In this document: positions 44,682 to 53,690 of the stretch, piece by piece
Layout of the letters: each line of letters starts with the position of its first letter
Position numbering within the stretch: the stretch's first letter is position 1
NCBI RefSeq assembly: GCF_002699985.1
Contig: NZ_LKBT01000012.1
Span: 313,449 to 377,448 of the forward strand
Direction: 5' to 3'
DNA from: Pseudomonas sp. ICMP 561
GTDB lineage: Bacteria > Pseudomonadota > Gammaproteobacteria > Pseudomonadales > Pseudomonadaceae
Length of the DNA: 64,000 bases
Position numbers and translations under genes: made by a program
The notes under the pieces: generated by a model
What the model saw: the letters and a program-made list of their open reading frames with translations, nothing else
Told to the model about the DNA's origin: nothing
The model's database searches: none

Positions 44682-45856
44682 GTGACATTCAAGCCAAGTT
44701 GCTGATCGTTGATGATCTGCCGGAAAACCTGTTGGCGCTCGAAGCGCTGATCAAGCGCGAAGATCGTGAGGTCTATAAAGCCTTGTCGGCCGATGAGGCC
44801 TTGTCGTTGCTGCTTGAGCACGAATTTGCCATGGCCATCCTCGATGTTCAGATGCCGGGCATGAACGGCTTTGAGCTCGCGGAAATGATGCGCGGCACGG
44901 ATCGCACCAAAAATATTCCAATTGTGTTTGTCAGTGCCGCAGGGCGGGAGCTCAACTACGCCTTCAAGGGTTACGAAAGCGGCGCTGTAGATTTTCTGCA
45001 CAAGCCTCTGGACATTCATGCGGTCAAGAGCAAGGTCAACGTATTCGTCGACCTGTATCGCCAACGCAAGGCGATGAAACTGCAGGTCGAAGCGCTGGAG
45101 CAGAGTCGTCGAGAGCAGGAGCAGTTGCTGGCAAAGCTGCAGGTGACTCAGAACGAACTGGAGCACGCCGTGCGGATGCGCGACGACTTCATGTCAATCG
45201 TCTCCCACGAAGTGCGCACGCCGCTGAACGGACTGATTCTGGAAACCCAGCTGCGCAAGCTGCACCTGGCCAAAGACAACGCCGCAGCGTTCACCATGGA
45301 AAAGCTGCGGGCCATGGTTGATCGTGACGAGCGCCAGATTCAGAGCCTGATCCGCCTTATCGAAGACATGCTTGATGTCTCACGTATTCGCACTGGCAAG
45401 CTGTCGATCCGCACCAGCGCCTTCGACCTTGCCGAACTGGTCAGTAACCTGCTCGAAAGCTTCTCCGCGCAGATTGCAGCGGCCGAATCCAGTGTGACGT
45501 TCAAGGCTGAAGAGCCAGTCATCGGTGTGTGGGACGAGTTCCGCATCGAGCAAGTGATTGCCAACCTGCTGACTAACGCCCTGCGCTATGGCGCCCGCAA
45601 GCCCATCAAGGTCCGCGTTTACGCTGAGGACGGTGAGGCGCGGGTTGAGGTCCATGATCAGGGCATTGGTATCAGCGCGGAAAACCAGCAGCGGATTTTT
45701 CAGCAATTCGAACGAGTTGCTGCCAACCATGCGGTGCATGGACTGGGCCTCGGTTTGTTTATCTCTGACCAGATTGTGTCTGCTCATGGTGGGCGCATTG
45801 TTGTGGAAAGCGCAGAAGGCGAAGGCTCTATGTTCAGGGTCTGCCTGCCGGTTTAG
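44675..45856 (+). CDS. Receiver-histidine kinase (REC-HisKA-HATPase)
   Basis: 393 residues, cytosolic. The N-terminal receiver (about 5-125, 'LLIVDDLPENLLALEAL', phospho-Asp in 'AILDVQMPGMNG'), a coiled linker, HisKA (His in 'SIVSHEVRTPLNG') and HATPase ('DEFRIEQVIANLLTNALRYG', 'VHDQGIGI', 'GLGLGLFI'). This order suggests a kinase gated by an upstream kinase, probably the CHASE3 protein encoded in the same run. It starts within the end of cheB. Confidence 0.93.
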   Translation: MLSDIQAKLLIVDDLPENLLALEALIKREDREVYKALSADEALSLLLEHEFAMAILDVQMPGMNGFELAEMMRGTDRTKNIPIVFVSAAGRELNYAFKGYESGAVDFLHKPLDIHAVKSKVNVFVDLYRQRKAMKLQVEALEQSRREQEQLLAKLQVTQNELEHAVRMRDDFMSIVSHEVRTPLNGLILETQLRKLHLAKDNAAAFTMEKLRAMVDRDERQIQSLIRLIEDMLDVSRIRTGKLSIRTSAFDLAELVSNLLESFSAQIAAAESSVTFKAEEPVIGVWDEFRIEQVIANLLTNALRYGARKPIKVRVYAEDGEARVEVHDQGIGISAENQQRIFQQFERVAANHAVHGLGLGLFISDQIVSAHGGRIVVESAEGEGSMFRVCLPV

Positions 45857-45952
45857 CAGCGCAAGAAATCAACGTCAGATTTATCCGATATTTACGCAAC
45901 CTACGGCCATCATCATGGTCGTAATGGCAGCTATTTAACCGAAGGCAGTTCC

Positions 45953-46330
45953 ATGAGCTCTGATGCAGAAAATGTCGTCCTCATCGTCGAAGACGAGCCG
46001 CTGATCCTGATGTTGCTTGCCGACTATCTGTCGGGCGAGGGCTATCGAGTGTTGCAGGCGGAGAACGGTGAGCAGGCGTTCGAAATTCTTGCCACCAAGC
46101 CCCATCTGGATCTGATGATCACTGATTACCGCCTGCCTGGCGGGATATCCGGCGTGATGATCGCAGAGCCTGCCGTGAAACTTCGGCCGGAACTGAAGGT
46201 TATCTTTATCAGCGGTTATCCGGCAGAAATCGTCGAGTCTGGTAGCCCCATTGCCAAAAAGGCGCCGATTCTGGCCAAGCCATTCAACATGGAAACCCTG
46301 CACTCCCAGATCGAAAAGCTTCTGGCCTGA
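45953..46330 (+). CDS. Single-domain response regulator
   Basis: 125 residues, receiver only: acidic 'VEDEP' near residue 12, phospho-acceptor D58 in 'LMITDYRLPGG' and Lys in 'ILAKPFN'. No output domain. It ends the plus-strand signalling run, 96 bp after the receiver-kinase gene. It may act as a phosphate sink or a carrier to partners such as CheB or the KaiC-like ATPase encoded nearby. Confidence 0.9.
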   Translation: MSSDAENVVLIVEDEPLILMLLADYLSGEGYRVLQAENGEQAFEILATKPHLDLMITDYRLPGGISGVMIAEPAVKLRPELKVIFISGYPAEIVESGSPIAKKAPILAKPFNMETLHSQIEKLLA

Positions 46331-46345
46331 ATCGATCATCTCCCC

Positions 46346-46373
46346 GCGCCATCACCTATCGGGTTGATGGCGC
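46346..46373. terminator. Hairpin between convergent signalling genes
   Basis: The 9-bp stem GCGCCATCA / TGATGGCGC with a 10-nt loop lies between stops at 46330 (+) and 46386 (-). There is no clear T-run, so termination strength is uncertain. Confidence 0.45.
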
Positions 46374-46385
46374 CGCAACAGTCAT

Positions 46386-48416
46386 TCATTCCTCTATCAT
46401 CTCCCGAACCTTGGACGTCAGGTTGTCGAAAGCGAACGGCTTGGTGATCATCTGCATGCCATCATCGAGAAAGCCCGCCCTGACGGCAGCATGCTCAGCG
46501 TAACCGGTGATGAATAGTACTTTGAGATCCGGACGCAACTGACGGCCTATTTCGGCCAGTTGTCGACCGTTCATGCCCGGCAGACCGACATCACTGATCA
46601 GCAGGTCAATACGCTGGCCGGACTCGAGTATAGGCACGGCTTCAGGTCCGGAACCTGCCTCGACGTAGGCATAACCCAATTCGCTCAAGACTTCGCTGAC
46701 CAGTACCCGAACGGCGGCATCATCCTCAACGATAAGCACCGTTTCGCCTTCCTTGGCAAAGCTCTCCGGACTGTGGATGATCTGCTCGTCCTGAGTCTGC
46801 TGGCCTTTAAAGCGTGGCAGGTATAGCTGAACCGTGGTGCCTTTGCCTACTTCGCTTTTGATTGCGACATGGCCGTGAGACTGCTTGCTGAAACCGTAGA
46901 TCATCGAAAGGCCCAACCCGGTGCCCTGACCAATGGGTTTGGTCGTGAAGAACGGGTCGAAGGCGCGGCTGATTACGCTGTCCGGCATGCCGTAACCGGT
47001 ATCACTGACGCTGAGCACCACGTAATCGCCAGGCAGCAGGTTCTCGTGGGCATTGGTGAAGGACCTGTCCAGACTCTCGTTGGACGACTCAACGATCAAC
47101 AGCCCGCCATCAGGCATGGCGTCCCGGGCGTTGAGCACCAGGTTGAGCAGGGCGCTTTCCAGTTGGTTGGGGTCGGCTTCCGCGGTCCACAGTTGCTCGT
47201 GCAGGTGAAGCTCCAGACGAATGCTCTCGTTAAGGCTCCTGTTGAGCAGCTCGCCCATGGAACTGATCAACTGATTCATCTCGACCGGTTTGGAGTCCAG
47301 TGACTGACGGCGGGAGAAGGCAAGTAATCGGTGGGTCAGGGCGGCGGCACGGTTGGCGGACGTAACGCCCAAGTCGATCAGGCTGTTCAGGTCTTCGGTA
47401 TTCCCGCGAGCCAAGCGCCTTCGCAGTAACTCCAGGCTGCCGATAATGCCGGTCAGCATGTTATTGAAGTCGTGGGCAATGCCCCCGGTCAATTGGCCAA
47501 CCGCTTCCATTTTCTGCGATTGGCGCAGCACTTCTTCGTTGTGCTTGAGCTGGGAAGTGCGTTCTTCGACCTGCTGCTCAAGGGTTTCGTTGAGTTGTCG
47601 CAGTTGCGCTTCAGCCTGCTTGCGTTCGGTGATGTCAGATGTCACCCCCGCCAAAGAGCTGACCCGGCCATTCTTGGCGCGAATCGCACGCGCCCGGACA
47701 TCAACCCAATTCAATGAGCCATCAGGCCATACGTTGCGATATTCGATGATGAAATCGTCGCCGCTGTCCAGGCTGCGCTGCAGCGCCGATTGCATGCGAG
47801 GCTGGTCTTCGGCGAAGACCGCGTCGAGCCAGTCTTCATAGTCAAAGCGCTCGCTCTCGCTGCGCCCGTAATGAGAGCGGGATATATCCGAGCAGTCGAG
47901 GGTCAGGAACTCGGCTTCAAGTTGCCATGAGCCCAGACGTCCGGCTTTGAGTGCGTTCTGTAAACGTTGCTCGCCTTCCGCCAGGTCTTCCATGCGCGCT
48001 CTGGCTTCGTATTGTCGCCGACGTCCGCGGATTGCGGTGGTGACCAGACTGACCAGTGTGGAGGGATGGAAAGGGCGCTCAAGGAAGGTCACGTTGCCCA
48101 GCATAGTGCCCAGGTAGGCCGAAGGGCTCTTTTCCGGGCCGCCGTGATGGGTAAGGAGCACCACAGGGAGGTCCGACCAGGGCGGCTGGCGCTCCAGGGT
48201 CTGCACCAGAATGCCGATGTCTTTGCCGCGCAGGGCCTCGTCGGCGATGATCGCCATACCCGCGCCGAGGCTCAGCTCAGCGCTCAGGTCGGCAAGGGTA
48301 TGGGCGACGAGGGCGGGGAAACCCGCCTCTTGTAGAATCATTAAAGCGATCTGGCTGTCCCGGCCCCGTGGGGCCAGGATAATTGCCCTTTCCGATAGCA
48401 GTCCGAGGGTGCTCAC
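46386..48416 (-). CDS. Hybrid histidine kinase (pseudo-REC-PAS-HisKA-HATPase-REC)
   Basis: 676 residues, cytosolic. A degenerate receiver-like domain (about 10-125), PAS/PAC (about 150-270, ending 'LAGVTSDITERKQAE'), HisKA with 'LTGGIAHDFNNMLTGI', HATPase, and a complete C-terminal receiver (about 555-675, phospho-Asp in 'LLISDVGLPGMNG'). The HisKA wording 'IAHDFNNML' is that of the HWE-distant, PAS-linked kinases common in Pseudomonas. The GTG start overlaps the KaiC stop (GTGA), so this kinase is made together with the KaiC-like protein. Confidence 0.92.
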   Translation of the reverse strand: MSTLGLLSERAIILAPRGRDSQIALMILQEAGFPALVAHTLADLSAELSLGAGMAIIADEALRGKDIGILVQTLERQPPWSDLPVVLLTHHGGPEKSPSAYLGTMLGNVTFLERPFHPSTLVSLVTTAIRGRRRQYEARARMEDLAEGEQRLQNALKAGRLGSWQLEAEFLTLDCSDISRSHYGRSESERFDYEDWLDAVFAEDQPRMQSALQRSLDSGDDFIIEYRNVWPDGSLNWVDVRARAIRAKNGRVSSLAGVTSDITERKQAEAQLRQLNETLEQQVEERTSQLKHNEEVLRQSQKMEAVGQLTGGIAHDFNNMLTGIIGSLELLRRRLARGNTEDLNSLIDLGVTSANRAAALTHRLLAFSRRQSLDSKPVEMNQLISSMGELLNRSLNESIRLELHLHEQLWTAEADPNQLESALLNLVLNARDAMPDGGLLIVESSNESLDRSFTNAHENLLPGDYVVLSVSDTGYGMPDSVISRAFDPFFTTKPIGQGTGLGLSMIYGFSKQSHGHVAIKSEVGKGTTVQLYLPRFKGQQTQDEQIIHSPESFAKEGETVLIVEDDAAVRVLVSEVLSELGYAYVEAGSGPEAVPILESGQRIDLLISDVGLPGMNGRQLAEIGRQLRPDLKVLFITGYAEHAAVRAGFLDDGMQMITKPFAFDNLTSKVREMIEE

Positions 48417-49897
48417 TCCTCGTCATCCTGCATCAAGGGACTGTTTGATCCGGCGTATTGAGGAATGCCGCTGAGCACACCCTGAAACGCTGAGAGCGGT
48501 TTGCCTATCCTCAGGCCTTGATGACTGATGCGATACTCCCTGATGGTAGATTCGTGAGTGCCAGTACGCTTCTTGATGATTGAGATTGCGCGGCGCACTT
48601 CACCCTGGGCTTCGAAGTAGCGTAACAACATGACCGTATCGGCCAGATAAGTGATGTCAACCGGAGCACGCATGTCACCCACAAGGCCATGTTGCGCAAC
48701 GGTCATGAATGTCGAGGCGCCTTGGCGATTGAGATAGAGCAACAGTTCGTGCATATGCAGAATCAGTGCATTCTCTTCCGGCATGGCCGCCGTATAGCCG
48801 TTGATACTGTCGATGACCACGGTTTTGATCTGCTTTTCGTCGACGCTGGCACGTACCCGGTGAGCGAACTCGCCCGGTGACAGTTCAGCGGCGTCGACCT
48901 GTTCAATCAGCAGGTTGCCGCTCTTTTCCAGCGCTTCCAGATCGATGCCGACCTTACGCATGCGGGTGAACAGCAGGCCGAGCTCTTCGTCGAAAATGAA
49001 CAGCGCGACACGTTCGCCGCGGGCCACAGCTGCAGCCGCGAATACCAGAGAGATCAGCGATTTACCAGTACCCGCTGGTCCCAGAATCAAGGTGCTGGAG
49101 CCCCCGTCGATGCTGCCGCCCAACAATGCATCCAGCTCAGGCACGCCGCTGGACAGTATTCCGCGTTCGAATCGGGTACGGTGTTCTGCAGCCACAAGCC
49201 GAGGAAAAACATGGATGCCGTCACCCTTGATGGTGAAGTCGTGGAAGCCACCGCGGTATTTCTGCCCGCGATATTTGACCACTCGCAGTCGACGGCGCTC
49301 GGCGCCGTAATTCGGGTTCAGTTCTTCCAGGCGAATCACGCCATGGGCGACGCTGTGCACCGTCTTGTCCAGTGCTTCGGTGGTCAGGTCATCCAGCAGC
49401 AGCACCGTCGCGTCATAGCGGGTGAAGTAATGCTTGATGGACAGAATCTGCCGTCGGTAGCGCAGGGAGCTTTGCGCCAGCAAGCGGATTTCCGAAAGGC
49501 TGTCGATGACGACCCGGGTAGGTCTCACGCGTTCGACCACTTCAAAAATCTGACGCGTTGCTTCGCCCAGCTCCAGGTCCGAGGAATACAACAAGCTTTG
49601 ATGATTGTCTGCATCGAGCAGACTTTCAGGTGGCGTGAGCTCGTAGATAACGATGTTCTCGTCCAGCGTCCAGCCATGGGAAGCTGCACCGTCGCGCAGT
49701 TCGATGTCGGTTTCCGACAGGGTGATATACAGGCAGCGTTCGCCTTCAAGGGCACCTGCACGAAGAAATTGCAGAGCTACAGTCGTCTTGCCTGTGCCGG
49801 GTTCGCCTTCGAGTAGAAACACATGCCGCCGGGAAAGACCACCCGCCAGAATGTCATCGAGGCCCACAATACCGGTTGCTGCTTTTGATGTAGTCAA
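48413..49897 (-). CDS. KaiC-like double-domain RecA-type ATPase
   Basis: 494 residues from the TTG at 49897, chosen because GAGGG lies 6 nt upstream; another TTG 63 bp earlier is possible. Two KaiC domains: CI with Walker A 'GEPGTGKT' (residues 31-38) and CII with 'GPAGTGKS' (about 270), each with the Walker B hydrophobic-Asp strand. In cyanobacterial KaiC the phosphosites Ser431/Thr432 lie in 'ISTITDT'; here the equivalent reads 'ITYLADT', so only a Thr-Tyr pair is available. No kaiA or kaiB is nearby. It is coupled to a hybrid kinase, which suggests a stress or phosphorelay role rather than a canonical clock. Confidence 0.88.
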   Translation of the reverse strand: MTTSKAATGIVGLDDILAGGLSRRHVFLLEGEPGTGKTTVALQFLRAGALEGERCLYITLSETDIELRDGAASHGWTLDENIVIYELTPPESLLDADNHQSLLYSSDLELGEATRQIFEVVERVRPTRVVIDSLSEIRLLAQSSLRYRRQILSIKHYFTRYDATVLLLDDLTTEALDKTVHSVAHGVIRLEELNPNYGAERRRLRVVKYRGQKYRGGFHDFTIKGDGIHVFPRLVAAEHRTRFERGILSSGVPELDALLGGSIDGGSSTLILGPAGTGKSLISLVFAAAAVARGERVALFIFDEELGLLFTRMRKVGIDLEALEKSGNLLIEQVDAAELSPGEFAHRVRASVDEKQIKTVVIDSINGYTAAMPEENALILHMHELLLYLNRQGASTFMTVAQHGLVGDMRAPVDITYLADTVMLLRYFEAQGEVRRAISIIKKRTGTHESTIREYRISHQGLRIGKPLSAFQGVLSGIPQYAGSNSPLMQDDEE

Positions 49898-50180
49898 GAA
49901 TCGCCCTCTTGCGACCTTAGGGGTGTGGCATAGCCTTGAAATCGGCCGCTGCGCTGTCAATGCCTATGACGCAGCTCACTATCACTTACCTATTAACGGA
50001 CCGCTGAGTGTCGGGAGCGTTCAGACTTTCGCACCGTGCAGCCCGCTTTCAGCGGGGTTTCGGGACGGATATCCAGCGTATGGCACAACTGCCGCCTTAT
50101 CGCGTAACGGCCAGTGTTGATATAGTCTTTGGCTGAATCGAGTCGTGGCTAGAACAAGAAAAATCAAGAGAGGAACCTCC

Positions 50181-50993
50181 GTGTCTGACTACCAATCCTT
50201 TGTCGTAAAGCTTAGTGATCACATCGCCCACGTGCAGATCAATCGACCGGAAAAGGTCAACGCCATGGACGCTGCATTCTGGTCTGAAATCATTGAAATT
50301 TTCCAGGGGATTGATGAGAACGATGAAGTTCGCGTCGTGGTGCTGAGCGGGGCGGGCAAGCACTTTTCTTCTGGCATCGATCTGACACTGCTGGCTTCGG
50401 TCGCCAACGAGCTGGGTAAGGACGCCGGGCGTAATGCCCGGACGTTGCGACGCAAGATTCAGCAGTTGCAAGCCTCGTTCACTGCGGTCGACCAGTGTCG
50501 CAAGCCGGTACTTGCAGCCATTCAGGGTTATTGCCTCGGTGGTGCCATTGACCTCGTGTCAGCGTGCGACATGCGCTATTGCGCCGAGGACGCGAAGTTT
50601 GCGATTCGGGAGATCGATATGGGCATGGCTGCGGATGTCGGCACCTTGCAACGCCTGCCACGCATCATCGGGGACGGTATCATGCGCGAACTGGCTTACA
50701 CTGGGCGGACTGTAGAAGCCGCGGAAGCTCGCGAAATTGGCCTGGTCAACCGCGTTTTCGCCGACAGCGCCAAGCTGCTTGAAGGTGTTCTGGGCATCGC
50801 TGCGCAAATCGCTTCCAAGTCGCCAATTGCTATTACTGGAACCAAGGAAATGATCAGCTACATGCGTGATCACCGTGTCGATGACGGGCTTGAGCACGTT
50901 GCCATCTGGAACGCAGCCATGCTGCAATCGGCGGACTTGAATACGGCCATGGTTGCGCAGATGAGCAAGCAGAAGCCTGTCTTCGACAACTAG
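50181..50993 (+). CDS. Delta(3,5)-delta(2,4)-dienoyl-CoA isomerase (crotonase family)
   Basis: 270 residues from GTG 50181, with GAGG 7 nt upstream. Crotonase fold: oxyanion-hole segments 'SGAGKHFSSGIDLTLL' and 'GYCLGGAIDLVSACDMRYC'. The active-site block 'IREIDMGMAADVGTLQRLP' carries E144 and D152, spaced 8 apart exactly as Glu196/Asp204 of rat dienoyl-CoA isomerase, so an ECH1-like isomerase is more likely than a hydratase. It would help in beta-oxidation of odd-position unsaturated fatty acids. It is followed 45 bp later by nudC. Confidence 0.85.
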   Translation: MSDYQSFVVKLSDHIAHVQINRPEKVNAMDAAFWSEIIEIFQGIDENDEVRVVVLSGAGKHFSSGIDLTLLASVANELGKDAGRNARTLRRKIQQLQASFTAVDQCRKPVLAAIQGYCLGGAIDLVSACDMRYCAEDAKFAIREIDMGMAADVGTLQRLPRIIGDGIMRELAYTGRTVEAAEAREIGLVNRVFADSAKLLEGVLGIAAQIASKSPIAITGTKEMISYMRDHRVDDGLEHVAIWNAAMLQSADLNTAMVAQMSKQKPVFDN

Positions 50994-51038
50994 AGCAAAA
51001 ATAGCGCGAGAATCAGATCAACTCATCAGGGAGTTCTT

Positions 51039-51875
51039 ATGTCAGTCCCCAGTCGCTGGACCACCGCTGTACTGGATGTTCAGACTCCGGGCGGTTGGGC
51101 TGTTGTGCACAGCGAGCAAGGTTTCCTGCTGGATGGTAACGGGGCAATGTTTCCTCGTGAGTGGCTCAAGCAACAGGCGCTGCCCCTCATCAGTGAGCAC
51201 GGTATTGGCCATTTTGATGGCGAGCCGGTGTATCTATACGTTCTGAAAGACCCCGTCGAAGTCGAAGGCTGCACTTGGCAAGGGTTGCGTCAGTTCATGT
51301 TGTCCGGTGATTACGACGTCTTCCAGCAGCTGGGTTACGCCGCCCAGATCAGCACCTGGGCACGGGAGCATCGATTCTGCGGCAGTTGCGGACGTCCCAC
51401 CGTGCAGGTGGCGGGGGAGCGTGCCATGTATTGCGAGCATGACAACCTGCGTTTCTATCCGCGCATCTCGCCGAGCATGATCGTGCTGATTACCCGGGGC
51501 GATGAAGTGCTGTTGGCGCGGTCGCCACGCTTCGTGACCGGGGTTTACAGCACCTTGGCCGGGTTTGTTGAGCCGGGTGAATCCGCCGAAGACTGCGTGC
51601 GCCGGGAAGTCATGGAAGAGGTGCAGGTCAAGGTGAAAAACATTCGCTACGTGGGCAGTCAGTGCTGGCCGTTCCCGCATTCCATGATGCTGGGCTTCCA
51701 TGCCGAATACGACAGTGGCGAAATTGTGCCCCAGCCGGACGAAATCGAAGACGCACGCTGGTTCAATATCAATGACCTACCGCCATTGCCTGCCAGCCGC
51801 TCGATTGCCCGGCATCTGATCGAACTGTATCTGGCGCAGCGCTCAGGCGCCCCCGAACCAGTGCTGCCAGGCTAG
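51039..51875 (+). CDS. nudC: NAD(+) diphosphatase / NAD-cap decapping hydrolase
   Basis: 278 residues. An N-terminal domain, a zinc ribbon with Cys pairs 'CGSCGRPT..' and a following Cys ('[20 protein letters not shown]'), and a Nudix domain whose box reads '[23 protein letters not shown]'. The NudC hallmark '[14 protein letters not shown]' (SQPWPFPxS) follows. It hydrolyses NAD(H) and removes NAD caps from RNA. Its 3' end overlaps the converging TSUP gene by 33 bp. Confidence 0.95.
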   Translation: MSVPSRWTTAVLDVQTPGGWAVVHSEQGFLLDGNGAMFPREWLKQQALPLISEHGIGHFDGEPVYLYVLKDPVEVEGCTWQGLRQFMLSGDYDVFQQLGYAAQISTWAREHRFCGSCGRPTVQVAGERAMYCEHDNLRFYPRISPSMIVLITRGDEVLLARSPRFVTGVYSTLAGFVEPGESAEDCVRREVMEEVQVKVKNIRYVGSQCWPFPHSMMLGFHAEYDSGEIVPQPDEIEDARWFNINDLPPLPASRSIARHLIELYLAQRSGAPEPVLPG

Positions 51876-52622
51876 GCGGGCGGTCAGGCAAAGCACGACC
51901 GTGATGAACACCGGGCGAATGAATTTCGCCCCGCCTTTGATGGCGCTACGGGCGCCAAGCGCGGCCCCCAGCATCACTGCGATACCCATGCTCAGGCCGA
52001 TCAGCCAGTCCACCTGACCGGAAAAGATAAACACCGACAGCGCGGCCGCGTTACTGACGAAATTCATACTGCGTGCCACGCCACTGGCCTTGACCAGATC
52101 AAGCGGGTAGATCAGCAGTGAGCTGACCGTCCAGAAGGCACCCGTTCCCGGACCAGCAACACCGTCGTAAAAACCCAGCCCCAGGCCTTGAGGCAACTGC
52201 CATTTTTTCTTGATGGGCGCATCGCTGTTCAACGGCGCCTTGGGCGTGCCACCGAACAGCAGGTAGAGCCCGCAACCGAAAACAATCACCGGCAGCATCT
52301 GGTTGATCCATTCACCGGGCAGGTACTGAGCGATCGCTGCACCGATCAGTGCGCCGACAGCGGTCCCGATCAGGGCACGGGTCCATTGCCGAGGATGAAA
52401 CAGCTTGCGCCGGTAGAAGGTGAAACTCGCAGTCGCCGAGCCGAAGGTCGAACTGAGTTTATTAGTGCCCAGCACCAGATGCGGTGGCAGGCCCGCTGTC
52501 ATCAGCGCCGGGGTGGTCAGCAAGCCGCCGCCTCCGGCAATGGCATCAATGAAACCGGCAACAAAGGCAACGACAACCAGCACCGCGAGGGTGCCCGGTT
52601 CGACACTCAGTTCAAAAGGCAT
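51843..52622 (-). CDS. TSUP (TauE/SafE) family anion transporter
   Basis: 259 residues, about eight hydrophobic helices in two repeats. The N-terminal signature '[28 protein letters not shown]' and the second-repeat '[17 protein letters not shown]' are typical of TauE/SafE (DUF81) proteins, which export or import sulfonates, sulfite or related organic anions; the substrate is undefined. It is monocistronic. The last 11 codons lie antisense to the end of nudC. Confidence 0.9.
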   Translation of the reverse strand: MPFELSVEPGTLAVLVVVAFVAGFIDAIAGGGGLLTTPALMTAGLPPHLVLGTNKLSSTFGSATASFTFYRRKLFHPRQWTRALIGTAVGALIGAAIAQYLPGEWINQMLPVIVFGCGLYLLFGGTPKAPLNSDAPIKKKWQLPQGLGLGFYDGVAGPGTGAFWTVSSLLIYPLDLVKASGVARSMNFVSNAAALSVFIFSGQVDWLIGLSMGIAVMLGAALGARSAIKGGAKFIRPVFITVVLCLTARLAWQHWFGGA

Positions 52623-52770
52623 GGGAAGGGCTTACTTGGCAGTCGGGCAGAAAAGGCTGCCCGGAAGCGGCGTATGTTACTGCAGGTAGTGGCGCAGTTG
52701 GAAAGCTGACGTTGATGGAAATCCAGCTTTGCCCGTAAATCTTCTGGTGCGGTGCATCGGGGCGTCCGAC

Positions 52771-52862
52771 GTAGGAGCGGCTTCAGCCGCGAGAGGGCCG
52801 GTACATTCAACGCACTTCCTGCGTCAGCGGTCACGCCCTCCCGGCTAAAGCCGGTCCTACGA
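52771..52862. repeat. REP pair
   Basis: CGTAGGAGCGGCTTCAGCCGCGAG at 52771-52794 and an inverted element of the related GTAGGACCGGCTTTAGCCGGGAG class at 52839-52862. The arms belong to two variants of the same repeat family. It lies in the gap between the SDR stop (52886) and the TSUP start (52622). Confidence 0.75.
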
Positions 52863-52885
52863 TTGCGCAGAACCTGCGGGAGCTG

Positions 52886-53653
52886 TCAGGAAAGAAACCC
52901 GCCATCCACATTCAGCGCCACACCTGTGGTGTAACTGGACGCCGCGCTTGCCAGATACAGCACGGCACCGGCCATTTCAGAAGGGTCTGCCACTCGCTTG
53001 AGCGGGATCTGCTGCAGGGCGGTCTTGAGTATCGCGTCGTTCTTGACCAGTGCCGAGGCGAACTTAGTGTCGGTCAGGCCGGGCAGCAGGGCGTTGCAGC
53101 GAATGCCAAAAGGCGCGCATTCCTTGGCGAACACCTTGGTCATGTTGATCACCGCCGCTTTGGTGACTGAATAGATACCCTGGAAAACCCCTGGAGAAAC
53201 GCCGTTGATCGAAGCCACGTTGATGATGCTGCCACCCCCGTTGTCGCGCATTAATTTGCCAGCTTCGACCGACATGAAGAAATAGCCCCGGATATTCACA
53301 TCCACGGTCTTCTGAAATGCGCCCAGGTCAGTGTCCAGCACGTTGCAGAATTGCGGATTGGTGGCCGCGTTGTTGACCAGAATATCCAGCCGCCCGAATT
53401 GCTCACGAATCTGCGCGAACACCGCGGTGATCTGTTCCATCTCACCAATATGGCAAGCCATTGCCGTCGCCTGACCGCCATCGGCGATGATGGCGTCTGC
53501 CACGTGCTGACAGCCGTCGATCTTGCGGCTGCTGACAATCACATGTGCGCCTTGCCGTGCGAGCAATCTGGCGATGGCCTCGCCAATGCCGCGGCTGGCT
53601 CCTGAGACGAAGGCGATCTTGCCGTCTAGGTCGAACAGTTCGGTTCTGGACAT
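52886..53653 (-). CDS. Short-chain dehydrogenase/reductase
   Basis: 255 residues from the ATG at 53653 (AAGGA 7 nt upstream); the open frame begins 19 codons earlier inside the preceding spacer. Classical SDR: cofactor motif 'VSGASRGIGEAIA', 'NNAATN', active-site Ser in 'NVASINGVSP' and Tyr-x-x-x-Lys in 'YSVTK'. An Arg after the glycine motif (SSRK) favours NADP(H). It follows the ACAD10-like kinase gene by 37 bp, suggesting a joint role in acyl-CoA or 2-oxo/hydroxy-acid catabolism. Confidence 0.9.
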   Translation of the reverse strand: MSRTELFDLDGKIAFVSGASRGIGEAIARLLARQGAHVIVSSRKIDGCQHVADAIIADGGQATAMACHIGEMEQITAVFAQIREQFGRLDILVNNAATNPQFCNVLDTDLGAFQKTVDVNIRGYFFMSVEAGKLMRDNGGGSIINVASINGVSPGVFQGIYSVTKAAVINMTKVFAKECAPFGIRCNALLPGLTDTKFASALVKNDAILKTALQQIPLKRVADPSEMAGAVLYLASAASSYTTGVALNVDGGFLS

Positions 53654-53690
53654 ATTATTTTCCTTGTCGGGTCGCAGTGTCGGGTTGCAG

